The position numbers and the translations under genes were made by a program. A stretch of DNA of 64,000 nucleotides from Rhodanobacter sp. Soil772. Lineage in GTDB: Bacteria > Pseudomonadota > Gammaproteobacteria > Xanthomonadales > Rhodanobacteraceae. The stretch lies in NCBI RefSeq assembly GCF_001428385.1, contig NZ_LMSK01000001.1, positions 497,355 through 561,354 on the forward strand. Direction: 5' to 3'. The notes under the pieces are model-generated. The model made no database searches. It worked only from the letters and a program-made list of their open reading frames with translations, and was not told the origin of the DNA. Every line of letters begins with the position of its first letter. Position 1 is the first letter of the stretch. Positions 11,902 to 23,218 of this stretch are shown in pieces.

Positions 11902-13290
11902 TCAGAACCGGTAAGTACCCGTGAAGCTGAGCACGTCGCCGTGGTCCTTGAACTTGCCGTCCATGGTGCCGTAACCCAGGGCCGGCTGGTTGGTCAGCTT
12001 GACCCGTGCGTCGCTGACGAACTGGTGCTGGTAGCCGAAGTCGATTGCCAGATGGTCGGTGGCCTGGTAGCCCACGCCCATGCCCAGCAGGCGACGGGAG
12101 CCGTCGGGGATGCGCGGGTCGCGGCTGATGATGTTGGACGGGGTTTCGTCGTAGCCGACACCGGCGCGCAGGGTCCACTGCGAGTTCAGCTTGTAGTCGC
12201 CGCCGATCGAGTAGACCCAGGCGTCTTTGTAGCCCTGGGGCAGGCTGACCAGGGTCTCGCCATTCGAGGTCAGGGTGAGTTTCTTGAAGTCGGACCAGTC
12301 GGTCCATTTCACGCTGGCGGCGAGGCTGAAGCGGTCATTGAACGCGTGCAGCCAGTCCAGGTTGGCGAAGGCCGGCATGTTGAACACGGCGCTGGCCTTG
12401 TCGCCATCCGGGTTGAGCGCGGGGAGGCCCGCGTTCGGGAAGGCTATCGGGGCCAGGGCGATAAGGTCTTTGCTGGCCTGGCTGCCGTACATCGCGTAGT
12501 TACCGCTCAGCGTCTGCTTGATCTTCGAGTGGTAGCTGAAGCCGATGCTGTCCTGCGCGGTCGGCTTGAACTCGAAACCGGCGAAGTAGCCGAACGCGAA
12601 CTTCTTCTTCACGTCCACGTTGAGCTGCACGTCGCCACTCTGCGGCGCACCCAGGATCGGAGCGCCGATCAGGCCGGCGGCCGAGCCGTACGGGTCAAGC
12701 ATGGTGTTCAGCTGCGCCTTGGTGCGCTGGCCGAGGATGCCTACGCCGATCGAGAACTGGTCGTTGACCTTGAAACCGGCCGAGAAGCTCATCGCGATCG
12801 ACTGCACGCTGGTCTTGGTGCCGAAGTAGCGACCCTGCCACGTCGGGTTGTATTCGCTGACGAGGCCGTAGGGGACGGTGACGCTGGCACCCAGCACAAG
12901 GTGGTCGTTGACCGGTGCGGCGAACGCCATGTTCGGGAACGGAATGAACTTGCCGAAACCGTCCGGGTTGTTGCCGGTGGTCGGGTTGCCCTGCTGGTCG
13001 CGGAACTCGCCCTCGAACTTGGCGCTCGGGCGAATGGCCGTACCGGTCAGCTGGAGCACCGGGCCGTCGAAGAAGGCCATCGCGGCCGGGTTGTTGTAGA
13101 CGGCGGTGGGATCGTTGGCGAACAGCGAGCCGCCCGCGTTGGCACGCGCCCAGCCGGCCGCGTTGTCGGTGGGGAGCTTGAACGAGCCGGCTTCGGCGCT
13201 CAGCGGCAGGGTCAGTGCGGCGGCAACCGCCAGGGCGAGGCTGGCCTGGGTGCCAAGACGGGTAAAGCGGTGCAAGGTTTGACGGTTCAC
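11902..13290 (-). CDS. fadL: FadL-family outer-membrane long-chain fatty acid transporter
   Basis: FadL proteins are 14-stranded beta-barrels that let long-chain fatty acids and other hydrophobics cross the outer membrane. A GTG start at 13290 with ribosome binding site AGGAGA eight bases upstream gives 462 residues and a clear signal peptide (RLGTQASLALAVAAALTLPL, cleavage near SAEAG). The mature N-terminus GSFKLPTDNAAGWARANAGG and the NPA motif in VYNNPAAMAFF are diagnostic; the protein ends in F (FTGTYRF), as barrels do. Frames upstream of the GTG are open to 13470 but lack a signal. A PsrA-like TetR regulator lies 118 bases upstream on the same strand, which suggests control by acyl-CoA level. 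Confidence 0.92.
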   Translation of the reverse strand: MNRQTLHRFTRLGTQASLALAVAAALTLPLSAEAGSFKLPTDNAAGWARANAGGSLFANDPTAVYNNPAAMAFFDGPVLQLTGTAIRPSAKFEGEFRDQQGNPTTGNNPDGFGKFIPFPNMAFAAPVNDHLVLGASVTVPYGLVSEYNPTWQGRYFGTKTSVQSIAMSFSAGFKVNDQFSIGVGILGQRTKAQLNTMLDPYGSAAGLIGAPILGAPQSGDVQLNVDVKKKFAFGYFAGFEFKPTAQDSIGFSYHSKIKQTLSGNYAMYGSQASKDLIALAPIAFPNAGLPALNPDGDKASAVFNMPAFANLDWLHAFNDRFSLAASVKWTDWSDFKKLTLTSNGETLVSLPQGYKDAWVYSIGGDYKLNSQWTLRAGVGYDETPSNIISRDPRIPDGSRRLLGMGVGYQATDHLAIDFGYQHQFVSDARVKLTNQPALGYGTMDGKFKDHGDVLSFTGTYRF

Positions 13291-13408
13291 GAGGGTTCTC
13301 CTGTAACGGCAGCCTGGGGACAAAGTACGCCCGCAGATAGGTGGGTTCTTGGTTTTGTAATGGAACGTCGGGGGTAGCAGGTGGCAAGGGTGGGACGGTG
13401 GTGCATGC

Positions 13409-14209
13409 TCAGGAGACCGGGCTCCCTTCCCGGATCCAATGCTGGGCGGCCGGCGTGTCGTGGCGTCCATGGTCCGGTTCGGAAGTCGGCTCGATGCTGG
13501 CGTTGGCGGTGCTGTCGTCCAGTTGCAGCACCTGCTCGATCACCTTGATCTGTTCCGGGCTGCCGAACGGTGCGGTGAGGATGGGAGAGATCAGCGAGAT
13601 CAGCCGCGCCAGCAACTCGGCATCGTTGATGGTCTCGCCCTTGCTGATGCTGGCGGTCAGCTGCTGCATGTCTTCGCCGGCCAGCATGCCGGAAAGGGCC
13701 TTCAGCGCGAAATGCAGGCGCAAGCCGAGTTCACTGCGCGGCAGTGCCGGCAAGGCGCGCGCGAACGCCTCGAAGAAGCGCCCGGAAATCGACCGGTAAT
13801 GTTCCTGCAGGTAGCCGCGGATGAACGGCGAGGGGTCGCTGTAGACCCGTCCGAGCAGGCGCATGAAGGCCGGGCCCGACGTGCCGCCGTGGCTGAGCCG
13901 GAACGCCGGCACAAACAGCATGGCCAGCACGACGGCGGCATCCAGTTCTTCGGGACGTTGTTGCTCGCAGGCGCTGAGCAGTTGCAGCCGTTCGCGGTTG
14001 AGCCGGTCCAGGCGCAGCGACAGCAACTCCTGCACCAGCGCTTCCTTGCTGCCGAAGTGATAGTTCACCGCCGCCAGGTTCGCGCCCGCCCGCGCCGTGA
14101 TATGTCGCAACGACATCGCTTCGTAGCCGCTCTCGATGAACAGCCACTCGGTGGCTTCGAGCAGCCGCTTGCGGGTATCGCTGTGATTGGTGCGTTGCGT
14201 TGGACTCAA
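13409..14209 (-). CDS. TetR-family transcriptional regulator, PsrA-like
   Basis: The N-terminal helix-turn-helix reads TRKRLLEATEWLFIESGYEAMSLRHITARAGANLAAVNYHFGSKEAL in outline, very close to Pseudomonas PsrA, a repressor of fatty-acid degradation genes that responds to long-chain acyl-CoA; the longer C-terminal ligand domain differs from classical TetR. The start is taken as TTG at 14207-14209, preceded by GGGGA at a good distance, giving 266 residues; the frame is open to 14326 but the extra part has no conserved character. The neighbouring fadL supports a fatty-acid role. A palindrome-like site in its upstream region (14270-14285) may be its operator. Orthology to PsrA is an inference. 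Confidence 0.8.
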   Translation of the reverse strand: MSPTQRTNHSDTRKRLLEATEWLFIESGYEAMSLRHITARAGANLAAVNYHFGSKEALVQELLSLRLDRLNRERLQLLSACEQQRPEELDAAVVLAMLFVPAFRLSHGGTSGPAFMRLLGRVYSDPSPFIRGYLQEHYRSISGRFFEAFARALPALPRSELGLRLHFALKALSGMLAGEDMQQLTASISKGETINDAELLARLISLISPILTAPFGSPEQIKVIEQVLQLDDSTANASIEPTSEPDHGRHDTPAAQHWIREGSPVS

Positions 14210-14269
14210 AAATACGTCCCCATGGCGTACGTCGAAAGTGGCGCATGACAGATGCTTCAAATAATAGAT

Positions 14270-14285
14270 TGAAACACGTGTATGA
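14270..14285. promoter_or_regulatory. Putative operator upstream of the PsrA-like regulator
   Basis: TGAAACACGTGTATGA is an imperfect palindrome with a perfect ACACGTGT core and a GAAAC half-site like that described for PsrA. On the minus strand it lies just upstream of TATTAT (14261-14266), a plausible -10 element, so a bound repressor would block transcription of the regulator itself. Confidence 0.4.
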
Positions 14286-14427
14286 ACGCTACTGGCGACC
14301 ACGGGAACGGGCAAGCTGCGGTGCAAGATAGGTGAACGCCGGGGTGTCGCGAACGAGCAGGGCCGCCGACAAGCCTTGCCGGGCAGCGGGCTGGGGTGAT
14401 CTTGTGCCGATTTTCGCCAGGCCTACG

Positions 14428-14463
14428 CAACAAAAAGGCCGGATGATTCCGGCCATTTTGTTG
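14428..14463. terminator. Bidirectional terminator downstream of ppsA
   Basis: A GGCCGG / CCGGCC core stem is extended by CAACAAAA and TTTTGTTG arms, with loop ATGATT. It lies between the ppsA stop and the PsrA-like gene's upstream region. Confidence 0.75.
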
Positions 14464-14496
14464 CGCTGCAGTATGGATGCGCGTGCCCAGCGGCGA

Positions 14497-16878
<2,382 letters not shown>

Positions 16879-17097
16879 GGGTGTCTCCTTAGGGAAGCTC
16901 TGCGGTAAGTGGAATGGGCGCGGCACGAAGGCCCGAAGCGGGTTGCAAAGAACTGGTATTGTCCGCTGCGGATGGTGCGCGGCACAAGAAGACCAATGCC
17001 GGAAGATGTCATTCCAACGGCATACCAGTCAGCTGGCGGTGGATTTCATGCTTGCGCTAAGGTGCCGACAAATGCTTCCCCGCGATCAGGACCCTGT

Positions 17098-17913
17098 ATG
17101 CAGCGAACGGTTTTTTTCATCTCCGACTCCACTGGTATCACTGCGGAGACGATCGGCAACAGCATCCTGGCGCAGTTCGAAGGCGTGAAGTTCGACAAGC
17201 ATCGGTTGCCGTTCACCGACAACGCGCACAAGGCGGAAACCGCCGCGCTGCGGATCAAGACCAAGTACGCGCAAAGCGGACAGCGGCCGATCGTGGTCAA
17301 CACCATGGCCGACCGTGCACTGTGCGACATCGTGGCCGCCAGCGGCGCATTGATGCTGGATGTATTCGCGCCGTTCATCGGTCCGCTGGAGGACGAACTG
17401 AGGACCAAGCGTTCCGGTGCGGTCAACCGTTCGCATGGTCTGGTCGATTTCGACAAGTACGAGGCGCGCATTAATGCGACCAACTACGCGCTCTCGCATG
17501 ACGACGGCATCGACGTGGACTATGCCGAGGCCGACCTGATCCTGGTCGGCGTGTCGCGCTCCGGCAAGACGCCGACCTGTCTTTACATGGCCTTGCATTA
17601 CGGCGTCAGCGCCGCCAACTATCCGCTGACCGACGAAGACCTCGAGAAACTCGAACTGCCCGCACGCCTGCGGCCGTACCGGGATCGGTTGTACGGACTG
17701 ACCATCGACCCGCTGCGGCTGGCGCAGATCCGCGAACAACGTCGCGCCGGCAGCCGCTATGCCACGTTGAAGCAATGCCGCTGGGAACTGGAACAGGCCG
17801 ACCGGTTGATGCGCCAGGCCAGCATTCCCAGTCTCAACACCACGCACGTGTCGATCGAGGAAATCGCCAGCAAGATCTTCGACCGCTTCGGTATCGAGCG
17901 GACCATGTTCTGA
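17098..17913 (+). CDS. ppsR: PEP synthase regulatory protein (bifunctional kinase/pyrophosphorylase, DUF299)
   Basis: PpsR inactivates PEP synthase by ADP-dependent phosphorylation of a Thr and reactivates it by phosphate-dependent dephosphorylation. The 271-residue protein starts MQRTVFFISDSTGITAETIGN and has the family P-loop GVSRSGKTPTCLYMA plus the KLELPARLRPYRDRLYGLTI segment. The ATG at 17098 is used because all family conservation begins there; the frame is open further upstream to 16909. The target enzyme gene ppsA is its divergent neighbour, which strongly supports the role. A DUF1249 gene follows 27 bases downstream. Confidence 0.96.
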   Translation: MQRTVFFISDSTGITAETIGNSILAQFEGVKFDKHRLPFTDNAHKAETAALRIKTKYAQSGQRPIVVNTMADRALCDIVAASGALMLDVFAPFIGPLEDELRTKRSGAVNRSHGLVDFDKYEARINATNYALSHDDGIDVDYAEADLILVGVSRSGKTPTCLYMALHYGVSAANYPLTDEDLEKLELPARLRPYRDRLYGLTIDPLRLAQIREQRRAGSRYATLKQCRWELEQADRLMRQASIPSLNTTHVSIEEIASKIFDRFGIERTMF

Positions 17914-17940
17914 TTGCCACCTGGAGTTTGCGCGCCCGCC

Positions 17941-18429
17941 ATGAGCGTCGTACTGGACAACCGCAACAGCCTGCTGCCCGGACGCTTCGAGTTCCTGATG
18001 GGGTTGTATGCGGAAAACTACCACCGGCTGACGCGGCTGTTCGCGCCGCAGCAGCTGGCGCCGGGCCGGTATGTTTCCGACGCGGGCGACGGGCTCGACG
18101 TGCATCTGCACGTGCAGGAGTGCCACCCGTACACGCTGGAACTGGAACTCACCTACGATTTCGTCGACGCGCACACCGGCCAGCGCGCGCCGTCGGCGCA
18201 GTTGCGCATGTATACCGACGCGCATGTGGCCGAGGCCCTGCACTGCCATCCCGGCCGGCACCTGTGGCAGGTGCTGGGACCGTTCTCGCCGGCACACACC
18301 GTGTTCCAGCACCGCTTGCGCATGAACGGATTCCTGTCACGCTGGCTGGAGTACCTGGCGGAGCAGGGGCATTCCATCGGCACGCTGGAGCCGCAAACGG
18401 GACAATCAGAAAGCGGCGGCCTCGTTTGA
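17941..18429 (+). CDS. DUF1249 domain protein
   Basis: A 162-residue soluble protein of the DUF1249 family (E. coli YqiB type), whose function is not known. Recognisable family features are the PGRFEFLMGLYAENYHRLTRL start, the VQECHPYTLELELTY core and an R-x-Y-x-D-A segment (RMYTDAHVAEAL), with ...HRLRMNGFLSRWLEYL near the end. It follows ppsR by 27 bases on the same strand and may share its transcript. A terminator lies just after it. The ATG at 17941 is preferred to an upstream open extension. Confidence 0.85.
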   Translation: MSVVLDNRNSLLPGRFEFLMGLYAENYHRLTRLFAPQQLAPGRYVSDAGDGLDVHLHVQECHPYTLELELTYDFVDAHTGQRAPSAQLRMYTDAHVAEALHCHPGRHLWQVLGPFSPAHTVFQHRLRMNGFLSRWLEYLAEQGHSIGTLEPQTGQSESGGLV

Positions 18430-18433
18430 AAGT

Positions 18434-18464
18434 GCGGCCAGGGACGGCCGCCTTTTGACTTTTT
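18434..18464 (+). terminator. Terminator after the DUF1249 gene
   Basis: GCGGCC / GGCCGC stem with a six-base loop, followed by CTTTTGACTTTTTC. It sits immediately after the stop codon at 18429. Confidence 0.6.
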
Positions 18465-18473
18465 CGCGCTCAG

Positions 18474-18554
18474 GGATGAGCGCACAAGTACAGCAAGTGC
18501 AGCCATGGATGGCTGCTTCTTGATCTTTGCGCACATGGATGAGCGCACAAATAC
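18474..18554. repeat. Direct repeat pair with internal hairpins
   Basis: GGATGAGCGCACAAGTAC (18474-18491) recurs as GGATGAGCGCACAAATAC (18537-18554), 63 bases apart. Each copy can pair with a preceding GCGC to form a hairpin, and an AGCCATGGATGGCT palindrome lies between them. No gene covers it; function unknown. Confidence 0.55.
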
Positions 18555-18562
18555 ATCACAGC

Positions 18563-18589
18563 AAAAAGCCCGCGCAAGGCGGGCTTTTT
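18563..18589. terminator. Bidirectional terminator at the end of the tRNA Ala-Glu-Asp operon
   Basis: AAAAAGCCCGC / GCGGGCTTTTT with loop GCAAG gives T runs on both strands. It lies 11 bases beyond the 3' end of minus-strand tRNA-Asp. Confidence 0.85.
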
Positions 18590-18599
18590 GTTTGAATAG

Positions 18600-18676
18600 T
18601 GGCGGAGTGGACGGGACTCGAACCCGCGACCTCCGGCGTGACAGGCCAGCATTCTAACCAACTGAACTACCACTCC
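18600..18676 (-). tRNA. tRNA-Asp (anticodon GTC), copy 2
   Basis: Identical to the copy at 4217-4293 except for one base in the D loop (T for C). Acceptor GGAGTGG/CCACTCC, G73 and encoded CCA are all present. It is the last gene of a three-tRNA operon. Confidence 0.97.
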
Positions 18677-18712
18677 GCATTTGCAACAGTTTCCAGCTTG
18701 TGCGAGCCAACT

Positions 18713-18788
18713 TGGCGTCCCCACGGGGATTCGAACCCCGGTCGCCACCGTGAAAGGGTGATGTCCTAGGCCTCTAGACGATGGGGAC
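18713..18788 (-). tRNA. tRNA-Glu (anticodon TTC)
   Basis: Acceptor GTCCCCA pairs with TGGGGAC, followed by G73 and CCA. The anticodon loop CTTTCAC gives TTC. Middle gene of the Ala-Glu-Asp operon. Confidence 0.97.
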
Positions 18789-18797
18789 GGATTAAGT

Positions 18798-18873
18798 TGG
18801 TGGAGCCAGGCGGGATCGAACCGCCGACCTCCTGCATGCCATGCAGGCGCTCTCCCAGCTGAGCTATGGCCCC
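18798..18873 (-). tRNA. tRNA-Ala (anticodon GGC)
   Basis: Acceptor GGGGCCA/TGGCTCC contains the G3-U70 wobble that identifies alanine tRNAs, then A73 and CCA. The loop ATGGCAT gives anticodon GGC. First gene of the operon. Confidence 0.97.
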
Positions 18874-18890
18874 GCCGCTGGAAGCCGAGA

Positions 18891-18919
18891 AGAATAGGTG
18901 CGGGCCACATATCCGTCAA
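18891..18919 (-). promoter_or_regulatory. Promoter of the tRNA Ala-Glu-Asp operon
   Basis: On the minus strand TTGACG (18914-18919) and TATTCT (18891-18896) are separated by 17 bases, 17 bases upstream of tRNA-Ala. Confidence 0.65.
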
Positions 18920-19042
18920 GCTTTTTTTCAGCATCCCGGCGAAGGAATCGTCCGCCGTCGATCGCCTTGTTCGACGGCCGGCCGAGTACCGCCGTGCTTC
19001 GTTTAAGCTGCAGCGACTCGCGTCGTTTTGAAGAATTGACGA

Positions 19043-20809
19043 ATGCACGAAATCGGCTTCATTCGCGACCTTGCCGTGGTGATGATCGTGGCGGGCGCCA
19101 CCACGATCCTGTTCCAGCGGATGCGGCAGCCGGTGCTGCTGGGCTACATCCTGGCCGGCGTGCTGATCGGGCCGCACACGCCGGGTGTGCTGGTCGGCGA
19201 TCCGCGCACGATCGACGACATCTCCAATCTCGGCGTGGTGCTGCTGATGTTCACGCTGGGCCTCGAATTCAGCGTGCGCAAGCTGCGCGAGGTCGGCATC
19301 GGTGTGCTGGCTGTGGCCGTGGCCGAAGTCGGGCTGATGCTGTGGATCGGCTACGGCATCGGCGGTTTGTTCGGCTGGACCGGCATGGACGCGCTCTTCC
19401 TTGGCGCGATCATCTCGCTCTCGTCCACAATGGTGGCCACCCGCACGCTGGCGGAGGGCGGGCAGCGGCATCAACGGTTTGCCCAACTGGTAGTAGGGCT
19501 GCTGGTGGCCGAGGACATGCTGGCCATCGTCATGCTGACCTTGCTCACGGCGGTGGCGATCGGCGGCTCGGTACAGGCGGAGACCGCGTTCGCGCTGGTC
19601 GGCCACCTGGGCCTGTTCGTGATCGTCGGGATGATCCTGGGCCTGCTGTTGCTGCCGCGGCTGGTGGATTACGTGGCGGGTTTCGACCGCGACGAAACGC
19701 TGCTGGTCAGCGTGCTCGGCATCTGTTTCGGCGCCAGCCTGTTCGCGGCCTGGATGGGTTTCAGCGTGGCGCTGGGCGCCTTCCTGGCGGGCGCGGTGGT
19801 GGCCGAGTCGCGCAGCGTGGGGCGCGTGCTGCACCTGGTGGAACCGCTGCGCGACATGTTCGCGGCGCTGTTCTTCGTGGCGATCGGTCTGAAGATCGAT
19901 CCGGCGATGTTGCCGCAGTACGCACTGCCGGCGCTGCTTATCGCGGCGGTCGTCATCGTCGGCAAGACGCTGGCGTGCAGCCTGGGTATCTTCGTGGTCG
20001 GGCACGACGCGCGTACGGCGCTGCGTTCGGGGCTGGGCATGGCGCAGATCGGCGAGTTCTCCTTCGTCATCGCCACGCTCGGACTTTCGCTTGGGGTGAT
20101 CAGCGATTTCATCTATCCGATTGCGGTGGCGGTCTCGGTACTGTGCATGGCCGCCTCGCCATACATGAATCGTTCGGCCGACGGGTTGGCGAACGGCCTG
20201 CGCCGGGTGACGCCGCGTTCATTGAGATTGCTGGCGACCAGCTACAGCGGGTGGCTGGAAAATCTCAAGCCGGTCAACGAAAACGCGGCGATAGCCGCCA
20301 TGTTCCGGCGCCTGCTGTGGCATATCGGCATCAACGTCCTGCTGGTGGTGGCGCTGTTCGTCATCGGTGCCTATATCAATGCGCACAACTGGAGCTGGTT
20401 CTCGATGCTCGGCATCGATCGGGACCTGCGCCATACGCTGATCTGGGCCGGCGCGTTGTTCCTGTCCCTGCCGATGCTGATCGCGGTTTACCGCAAGGCC
20501 GAGGCGCTGGGCATGTTGCTGGCGGAGATCGGCATACGCGAGCGGTTTGCCGGTTCATATACCCAGGCTATCCGCAACGTGCTGGCCAGGGTCATCCCGC
20601 TGGCGACGCTGCTTGCGCTGGCGTTGCTGGTGAGCGCGCTCAGTTCGGCGATCCTGCCGCCGCGCGGCATCGCGCTGTCCCTGGTCGTGCTGGGCGTGGT
20701 GCTGGCGGTGGTGTTGTGGCGTGGCCTGGTCAAGATGCATGCGCGCCTGCAGGCGGCGCTGAAGGAGACCCTGGAGAAGCCGGGCCCTTCCGGGGGTGGC
20801 GCGGGCTGA
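19043..20809 (+). CDS. Monovalent cation:proton antiporter-2 (CPA2, KefB-like) membrane protein
   Basis: A 588-residue multi-pass inner-membrane protein of the Na+/H+ exchanger (PF00999-type) fold. The first 390 residues carry the CPA2 hallmarks: QPVLLGYILAGVLIGPHTPG, a LFTLGLEF-like segment (LLMFTLGLEFSVRKL), LSSTMVATRTL, and the ion-site region LVVGLLVAEDMLAIVML. The C-terminal 200 residues are not the usual soluble TrkA-N (NAD-binding) domain of KefB/KefC; they contain further hydrophobic segments (for example LLWHIGINVLLVVALFVIGA) and end in a short charged tail. The transported ion is not deducible. It is a single gene, divergent from the tRNA operon. Confidence 0.88.
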   Translation: MHEIGFIRDLAVVMIVAGATTILFQRMRQPVLLGYILAGVLIGPHTPGVLVGDPRTIDDISNLGVVLLMFTLGLEFSVRKLREVGIGVLAVAVAEVGLMLWIGYGIGGLFGWTGMDALFLGAIISLSSTMVATRTLAEGGQRHQRFAQLVVGLLVAEDMLAIVMLTLLTAVAIGGSVQAETAFALVGHLGLFVIVGMILGLLLLPRLVDYVAGFDRDETLLVSVLGICFGASLFAAWMGFSVALGAFLAGAVVAESRSVGRVLHLVEPLRDMFAALFFVAIGLKIDPAMLPQYALPALLIAAVVIVGKTLACSLGIFVVGHDARTALRSGLGMAQIGEFSFVIATLGLSLGVISDFIYPIAVAVSVLCMAASPYMNRSADGLANGLRRVTPRSLRLLATSYSGWLENLKPVNENAAIAAMFRRLLWHIGINVLLVVALFVIGAYINAHNWSWFSMLGIDRDLRHTLIWAGALFLSLPMLIAVYRKAEALGMLLAEIGIRERFAGSYTQAIRNVLARVIPLATLLALALLVSALSSAILPPRGIALSLVVLGVVLAVVLWRGLVKMHARLQAALKETLEKPGPSGGGAG

Positions 20810-20971
20810 TCGGCGAGTCCGGCCGGCAGTGGCGTGAACCTTTATCCCGACTGACGGTCTGAACCCCGAATCGTTGCCAAGACCGGACAAGCACCGCACA
20901 ATGCGAGGCCTGCCTCCATCGGGGGGGCCCGGCCGGCAACGCCGGCATATCCATACATGAGGGAGTTACGA

Positions 20972-21724
20972 ATGAAGCACTTTCTGCGTCCCACGCTGAC
21001 GGCGGTCGCGATGGCCGTTGCGCTGGGCATGACGGCCGGCGTCGCCGCTCAGACCGCCGGCGCTGCCGGTACCGTCGACAAGGCGAAGGCCAGCTATGTT
21101 GTGGGTTGGGAGATTGCTTCCCAGGTCCCGCCGATCATGCGCGATGAGCTGGATCCGAATGCCGTGGCGAATGCGGTGAAGGCGGCGTTGTCCGGCCAGA
21201 AGCCGACCATGAGCGAAGCCGAAGCCAAGCAGGTGCACGAGGCCTTCATGGCCAAAATCCAGGCCAAGTACCAGGCCGAGATGACCAAGCTGGCGGCCAA
21301 GAACAAGGCTGAAGGCGACGCCTTCCTGGCCAAGAACAAGACCGCGCCGGGCGTGAAGACGACCGCGTCGGGCCTGCAGTACCAGGTGGTCAGCCAGGGT
21401 ACGGGTGCCCGTCCGGGTCCGAACGATACCGTCGAGATCAACTACACCGGTACCTTTGTCGATGGCCAGGTGTTCGATGCCTCCGCCAAGCACAATCCGC
21501 CGGGCGCGGCCAAGATTCCGCTGGCCGGCGTGATCCCGGGCTTCCGCGAAGGCCTGCAGCTGATGCAGGTGGGCGGTCATTACAAGCTGTTCATCCCGGC
21601 GGCGCTGGCCTACGGTGCCGAGCCGCAGCCGCCGATGCCGCCGAATGCCACGCTGCTTTTCGACGTGACCCTGGTCAAGACCGGCCCGACGCCGGCTGGC
21701 GCCGCTGCTCCTGGCGGCAAGTAA
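20972..21724 (+). CDS. Secreted FKBP-type peptidyl-prolyl cis-trans isomerase (FkpA/Mip-like)
   Basis: A 250-residue periplasmic folding catalyst. The start at 20972 has GGGAG upstream and gives a signal peptide (MKHFLRPTLTAVAMAVALG ... GVAAQ). An FKBP_N dimerisation region rich in Lys/Ala/Glu helices covers about residues 30-115, followed by the FKBP_C catalytic domain about 120-235 with GLQYQVVSQGTGARPGPNDTV, VEINYTGTFVDGQVFDAS, and the IPAALAYGAEP and LLFDVTLVK motifs. A Pro/Gly/Ala tail ends the protein. It is a single-gene unit with its own terminator. FkpA and Mip are the two closest named relatives; it cannot be decided which applies. Confidence 0.92.
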   Translation: MKHFLRPTLTAVAMAVALGMTAGVAAQTAGAAGTVDKAKASYVVGWEIASQVPPIMRDELDPNAVANAVKAALSGQKPTMSEAEAKQVHEAFMAKIQAKYQAEMTKLAAKNKAEGDAFLAKNKTAPGVKTTASGLQYQVVSQGTGARPGPNDTVEINYTGTFVDGQVFDASAKHNPPGAAKIPLAGVIPGFREGLQLMQVGGHYKLFIPAALAYGAEPQPPMPPNATLLFDVTLVKTGPTPAGAAAPGGK

Positions 21725-21763
21725 TCAGGATCGACACGGTTTAACGACCGTGGCAAGCCGGAG

Positions 21764-21795
21764 GGGCGCGAAGCGATTCGCGCCCTTCTGCTTTT
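21764..21795 (+). terminator. Terminator after the FKBP gene
   Basis: GGGCGCGAA / TTCGCGCCC stem with loop GCGA, followed by TTCTGCTTTT. Confidence 0.8.
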
Positions 21796-21871
21796 GAGCG
21801 GGGCAGATGCCATGCTGCGCGTGGTGCGCGGTTAGAATGGACGGCTCACGCTTTCAAGGAATGTCGCGACG

Positions 21872-23218
21872 ATGATGAAGGTCACAATTTTCGGTACTGG
21901 CTACGTCGGCCTGGTCACCGGTGCCTGCTTGGCCGAGATGGGCAACCACGTGCTCTGCGTCGACATCGACGCGGCCAAGGTCGAGCGGCTGAAGCGCGGC
22001 GAGATTCCGATCTACGAGCCGGGGCTGGAGTCGATCGTGCAGCGCAATCACGCCGGCGGCCGGCTCGACTTCACCACCGAGGCGGCACCGGCGATCGCGC
22101 ATGGCGAGCTGATCTTCATCGCTGTCGGCACGCCGCCGGACGAGGACGGCAGTGCCGACCTGCAGTACGTGCAGAAGGTGGCCAGGACGATCGGCCGGCA
22201 CCTGGACCGCTACGCCGTGGTGGTGAACAAGTCGACCGTGCCGGTGGGTACCGCCGATCGCGTGCGCGAGGCCGTCGCGGCCGAGCTGGCAGCGCGCCAG
22301 GTCACGGTGGAGTTCGACGTGGTGTCGAACCCGGAGTTCCTGAAGGAAGGCGCGGCGGTGGAAGACTGCCTGCGCCCCGATCGCATCATCGTGGGTGCTT
22401 CCAGCGAGCGCGCGGTGACGTTGCTGCGCAAGCTGTATGCGCCGTTCAACCGCAATCACGACCGCATGGTGGTGATGGACGAACGCTCGGCCGAGCTGAC
22501 CAAGTACGCCGCCAACGCGATGCTGGCGACCAAGATCAGTTTCATGAACGAGATCGCGAACATCGCCGAGCGGGTGGGCGCCGACGTGGAGCTGGTACGC
22601 CAGGGCATCGGCTCGGACCCGCGCATCGGTTACAGCTTCATCTATCCGGGTGCCGGTTACGGAGGCTCGTGCTTCCCCAAGGACGTGCAGGCGCTGGAGC
22701 GCATTGCGCACGCCCAAGGCTACGAGGCGCGCCTGCTCGGTGCGGTCGAGGCGGTCAACCGGCAGCAGAAGAGCAAGCTGTTCGAACTGATTTCGCGCCA
22801 TCTCGACGGCAAGCTGGCCGGCAGGACGGTGGCGTTGTGGGGGCTGGCGTTCAAGCCGAATACCGACGACATGCGTGAGGCTTCCAGCCGGCGCCTGATG
22901 GAGTTGCTGTGGGATGCCGGTGCGAAGGTGCGCGCGTTCGATCCGGAAGCGCGCGAAGAAGCGCAGCGGCTGTATGGCGATCGTGACGACCTGGTGCTGT
23001 GCGAGCACGCCATGGATGCCCTGCAAGGCGCCGACGTGCTGGCGGTGGTCACCGAATGGAAGGCGTTCCGCAGCCCGGATTTCCGGGCCATTCACGCCGC
23101 GCTGGCCGTGCCGGCGATCTTCGACGGGCGCAACCTGTACGACCCGGCCGTGGTGGAGGAAGCGGGCCTGGCCTATTACGGCATCGGCCGCGGCCGCAGC
23201 CTGCAGGCGTCGCGATGA
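21872..23218 (+). CDS. ugd: UDP-glucose 6-dehydrogenase
   Basis: Ugd oxidises UDP-glucose twice to UDP-glucuronate, a precursor for capsule, exopolysaccharide and lipid A sugars. The 448-residue protein has the NAD-binding Rossmann start [21 protein letters not shown], the central helix region ([20 protein letters not shown]), the catalytic Cys in [13 protein letters not shown], and the C-terminal UDP-binding domain ([19 protein letters not shown]). Two adjacent ATG codons (21872, 21875) make the start ambiguous by one residue. The stop overlaps the slyX start (ATGA), so the two are translationally linked although their functions look unrelated. Confidence 0.97.
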   Translation: MMKVTIFGTGYVGLVTGACLAEMGNHVLCVDIDAAKVERLKRGEIPIYEPGLESIVQRNHAGGRLDFTTEAAPAIAHGELIFIAVGTPPDEDGSADLQYVQKVARTIGRHLDRYAVVVNKSTVPVGTADRVREAVAAELAARQVTVEFDVVSNPEFLKEGAAVEDCLRPDRIIVGASSERAVTLLRKLYAPFNRNHDRMVVMDERSAELTKYAANAMLATKISFMNEIANIAERVGADVELVRQGIGSDPRIGYSFIYPGAGYGGSCFPKDVQALERIAHAQGYEARLLGAVEAVNRQQKSKLFELISRHLDGKLAGRTVALWGLAFKPNTDDMREASSRRLMELLWDAGAKVRAFDPEAREEAQRLYGDRDDLVLCEHAMDALQGADVLAVVTEWKAFRSPDFRAIHAALAVPAIFDGRNLYDPAVVEEAGLAYYGIGRGRSLQASR

